NCBI GenBank assembly: GCA_025935475.1
Contig: JAICVE010000201.1
Location: forward strand, 1-5,822
Length of the DNA stretch: 5,822 nt
DNA from: Nitrospira sp.
GTDB lineage: Bacteria > Nitrospirota > Nitrospiria > Nitrospirales > Nitrospiraceae
Direction of reading: 5' to 3'
Below the pieces are notes generated by a model. The model did not search any database and had not been told where the DNA came from. It saw only the letters and a program-made list of their open reading frames with translations. Positions within the stretch are counted from its first letter, which is position 1. Each line of letters opens with the position of its first letter. The translations under genes were made by a program, and so were the position numbers. Positions 4,307-5,822 of this stretch are shown one piece after another.

Positions 4307-4546
4307 TCATTGCATAGGGCATGCATCCTGCCTACTGCAGTGAACCCTTGCCTCAGCTACTAAGGTGAACGTGGGATCTACTGCGAGACGTATAATTGCG
4401 CCAGTACCATCGGTGAATGTTAGGTTGCGATAGGGGGACACCCAACAGCCGAGTTTCAGGGAAGACCCTAGGACCTTTTTACCGCTTAATCGGATAGCCC
4501 TTAGTTTGAGAACGACCACTTCCCCAATCAGAGATGATCTGAACAA
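4307..4546 (-). CDS. Possible small hypothetical protein or gene fragment
   Basis: The minus-strand frame is open from 4615 to TGA 4307-4309. It gives a plausible sequence with IIPARLKNPVYQRLFRS, then VVVLKLRAIRLSGKKVLG, then CWVSPYRNLTFTDGTGA. Alternating hydrophobic residues suggest beta strands. The first start codon is TTG 4546, without a ribosome binding site. The protein-like part upstream of it has none, being preceded by a TAG at 4616-4618. It may therefore be a 5'-truncated remnant rather than an intact gene. Its stop lies just before an AAGGAG sequence and 44 bp before the lipoprotein gene, so the two could once have been co-transcribed. No family is recognised. Confidence 0.35.
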   Translation of the reverse strand: MFRSSLIGEVVVLKLRAIRLSGKKVLGSSLKLGCWVSPYRNLTFTDGTGAIIRLAVDPTFTLVAEARVHCSRQDACPMQ

Positions 4547-4630
4547 TCGTTGGTAGACCGGGTTCTTAAGTCGCGCCGGGATGATCCGTTGAGTGATGCC
4601 CTCATCGCGCCGCTGCTATTGGGGGAATAG

Positions 4631-4870
4631 ATGAACAAGAAAAAGACAGGCGGATCGGCGGTACCATCTCTTTCCGACGTCGATGACAGAGGGGGACAGG
4701 ACAGGCCGCTCTACGCCGCGCGCGTCATTGGGCAAGAAGTGTGGAAGGCCGATGGCGACCGGGGTCTCGATTGGCTATACCCAGCGAAGAAAGCGCGTCG
4801 ATCTGGGCTTGGCCATGGGATGTGTGAAGGAGGACATCTCACAGATCAGACGCAATTCGGAATCACATGA
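4631..4870 (+). CDS. Doubtful small ORF, 79 aa, frame uncertain
   Basis: ATG 4631 follows GGGGGAATAG, which can pair weakly with the anti-Shine-Dalgarno sequence, and opens a Lys-rich start (MNKKKTGGSAVPSLSD). Later it reads RPLYAARVIGQEVWKADGDR. A second frame, ATG 4683 to TGA 4907 (74 residues), overlaps it. That frame has similar or slightly better third-position GC bias and a natural-looking end with GVSIGYTQRRKRVDLGLAMG. Only one of the two can be real, or the gene is frameshifted between them. No domain, signal peptide or family is recognised in either. Confidence 0.33.
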   Translation: MNKKKTGGSAVPSLSDVDDRGGQDRPLYAARVIGQEVWKADGDRGLDWLYPAKKARRSGLGHGMCEGGHLTDQTQFGIT

Positions 4871-4990
4871 TCTGCGAATTTGCCGCCTGTTGAATCCACC
4901 GGATTGAAATCGTATGATTCTTTTTCAAAAGATAATTCGGTATTTCAAAGTTTTACAAGGCAGACCCCCCTCCAGATTGATTCATTTCCG

Positions 4991-5013
4991 TTCCACTAGA
5001 GCGCGTAGTGGGA
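4991..5013. other. Hairpin downstream of the cupredoxin-like gene
   Basis: TTCCACTA and TAGTGGGA pair as an 8-bp stem (one G-T) around the 7-nt loop GAGCGCG. It lies about 50 bp after the stop of the minus-strand gene at 5062. No T-tract follows on either strand, so it may be a mRNA 3'-end stabiliser, a Rho-dependent site or incidental. The stretch 4908-4960 is AT-rich and holds no gene. Confidence 0.3.
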
Positions 5014-5050
5014 CATGCAGATGTCTAGCAGGCTATTGCCCTCGCCTTTG

Positions 5051-5064
5051 ATCACTAATCACTA
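5051..5064. repeat. Heptad pair ATCACTA-ATCACTA over a stop codon
   Basis: Two exact 7-bp units sit at the 3' end of the cupredoxin-like gene. The TAG stop (5062-5064) is formed by the outer unit, so the repeat overlaps the coding end. It is of the same 7-bp period as the array at 4-59, though the sequence differs. Confidence 0.4.
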
Positions 5065-5580
5065 GCGGCGGGAAGCCGCCTCGTCCCTATCAGACTGGGC
5101 TGCAAGCCCTTCCTTTGTTTCAACCGGATTTACCACCGGTCGGCGCGCCTCGTATTCGGGACCGATTGAAATTGTGCCCGCCATACTATGTTCTCCGTCA
5201 GTTGATTCGGCCCTGACCACATACTTCACCTCGCTGGAATCCCGGAAACACACGCTTGCTGTCTCCTTGGAGCCGAGTTTGGCCGAGTATTCGTTGCGTT
5301 TTGTGCCAAATCCCATCGGTCCGCCAAAATTGCGCTGGCAAGTCAGGTTTTCTGTCACGGGATTTAAGAAAATGACGCGGACAGTGCCCTGACGCTTATT
5401 GATCCAGCGGATTTCATCGCCGGGATTTGCCGTCACGGATCTAGGCTCGACGCTTTCACGGATAATCACATCCTTTACTTCACCCGTACGGGTTAACGTC
5501 GGCATGCTGTCTCCGCCGATGGTTTGACAACCCGCAATCGTCACCAGACCACATGCAAGGATGATACGTTGAATATGCAT
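5062..5580 (-). CDS. Cupredoxin-like lipoprotein, copper Cys apparently lost
   Basis: A lipoprotein of 172 residues. The signal MHIQRIILACGLVTIAGC ends in lipobox IAGC with C18. Residues about 35-140 look like a cupredoxin beta-sandwich: VIIRESVEPRSVTANPGDEI with the typical PGDEIRWIN turn, and a final strand HSMAGTISIG. In copper-binding cupredoxins a Cys precedes the His and Met near the C-terminus. Here the segment is YVVRAESTDGEHSMAG: H131 and M133 remain, but the Cys position is occupied by other residues. C81 and C111 may form a disulphide. A structural or non-copper role is therefore likely. The tail (residues 141-172) is charged and probably disordered. ATG 5580 is chosen because AAGGGAG lies 8 bp upstream and the signal peptide starts there. 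Three GTGCA motifs lie in the upstream spacer. Confidence 0.85.
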   Translation of the reverse strand: MHIQRIILACGLVTIAGCQTIGGDSMPTLTRTGEVKDVIIRESVEPRSVTANPGDEIRWINKRQGTVRVIFLNPVTENLTCQRNFGGPMGFGTKRNEYSAKLGSKETASVCFRDSSEVKYVVRAESTDGEHSMAGTISIGPEYEARRPVVNPVETKEGLAAQSDRDEAASRR

Positions 5581-5638
5581 TGTAACTTCTCCCTTATTGA
5601 AGGTGATGTGCAAGGATGGTTGAAGGCCAACGTATGAA

Positions 5639-5658
5639 GTGCAACGACCCTTGTGCAC
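5639..5658. promoter_or_regulatory. Inverted repeat GTGCA-N10-TGCAC upstream of the cupredoxin-like gene
   Basis: GTGCA (5639-5643) and TGCAC (5654-5658) are inverted arms in the 110-bp spacer before the minus-strand gene at 5580. A further GTGCA lies at 5608-5612. This could be an operator, but the arms are short and no promoter elements could be assigned beside them. Confidence 0.2.
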
Positions 5659-5690
5659 AGTTGAGCCGCTACCCCTTGGCTAAGTTTTGA

Positions 5691-5822
5691 TCAAGCGGCG
5701 GCAGCCATCGGTCGCGCCTTCGCACATTCCGAACACCATCGCTGTCCGCAGTTGATGCAGACAAATTGCTCGACGGTGAGTCCGGTCGGCACCTCGATCG
5801 CTGTCTCGACTCGAAGTGTTCC
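5691..5822 (-). CDS. Partial CDS, C-terminus with CxxC-x4-CxxC motif
   Basis: Only the last 43 residues are in the window; the 5' part lies beyond 5822. The fragment reads VETAIEVPTGLTVEQFVCIN, then CGQRWCSECAKARPMAAAA and TGA. The four cysteines in CINCGQRWCSEC have CxxC-x4-CxxC spacing, which fits a small zinc-binding ribbon or knuckle at the end of a larger protein. There is no terminator before the next minus-strand gene, 110 bp downstream, so co-transcription is possible. The reading frame, codon use and Cys spacing make it a convincing gene end, but the family cannot be named from this part. Confidence 0.7.
   Translation of the reverse strand, partial: GTLRVETAIEVPTGLTVEQFVCINCGQRWCSECAKARPMAAAA

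Noticed and set aside
3850..4326. Minus-strand frame of 158 codons overlapping the lipoprotein
   Set aside because: It lacks the signal peptide, lipobox and conserved C-terminus that are present in the 3822-4262 frame. Its product is Arg/Gly-rich and typical of an out-of-frame shadow.

Overview
The window looks like bacterial chromosomal DNA of moderate GC content, most consistent with Nitrospira or a related Nitrospirota lineage. That assignment is an inference. It rests on the combination of a DUF3597 protein, a LEA-type-2 lipoprotein, a glycine-zipper lipoprotein, an atypical receiver protein and dispersed heptad repeats, not on any marker gene. Most credible genes lie on the minus strand. 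The spacers hold short repeats, gene remnants and small open frames, so this reads as an accessory, rather loosely packed region.

Left part (1-1800): an in-phase heptad repeat (4-59) is followed by a minus-strand gene for a 69-residue unknown protein (99-308) with a good promoter and a hairpin leader that buries its ribosome binding site. A single-domain response regulator (762-1268) follows. Its phospho-acceptor Asp is replaced by Glu, and it carries a second copy of the same hairpin leader but no start codon at the expected place. An intrinsic terminator covers its 3' end. The stretch 1345-1811 contains what may be a frameshifted gene remnant.

Middle (1800-3500): a small plus-strand protein with a CxxC start (1818-2042) is followed by a very short ORF with an in-frame TGA (2092-2187). 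Convergent to these is a tight minus-strand operon: a DUF3597 protein (3126-3494), a LEA-type-2/WHy lipoprotein (2581-3108) and a membrane-anchored Lys/Glu-rich LEA- or CsbD-like protein (2390-2584). The last gene overlaps its neighbour by ATGA and is broken by an apparent one-base deletion. All three are of stress-protein type, so the operon probably serves desiccation, osmotic or envelope protection.

Right part (3800-5822): a glycine-zipper lipoprotein (3822-4262), two doubtful small ORFs around 4307-4907, a cupredoxin-like lipoprotein that has apparently lost its copper cysteine (5062-5580), and the C-terminus of a protein ending in a four-cysteine zinc-ribbon-like motif (5691-5822, cut by the window edge). 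With three predicted lipoproteins, the right half is mainly about the cell envelope.
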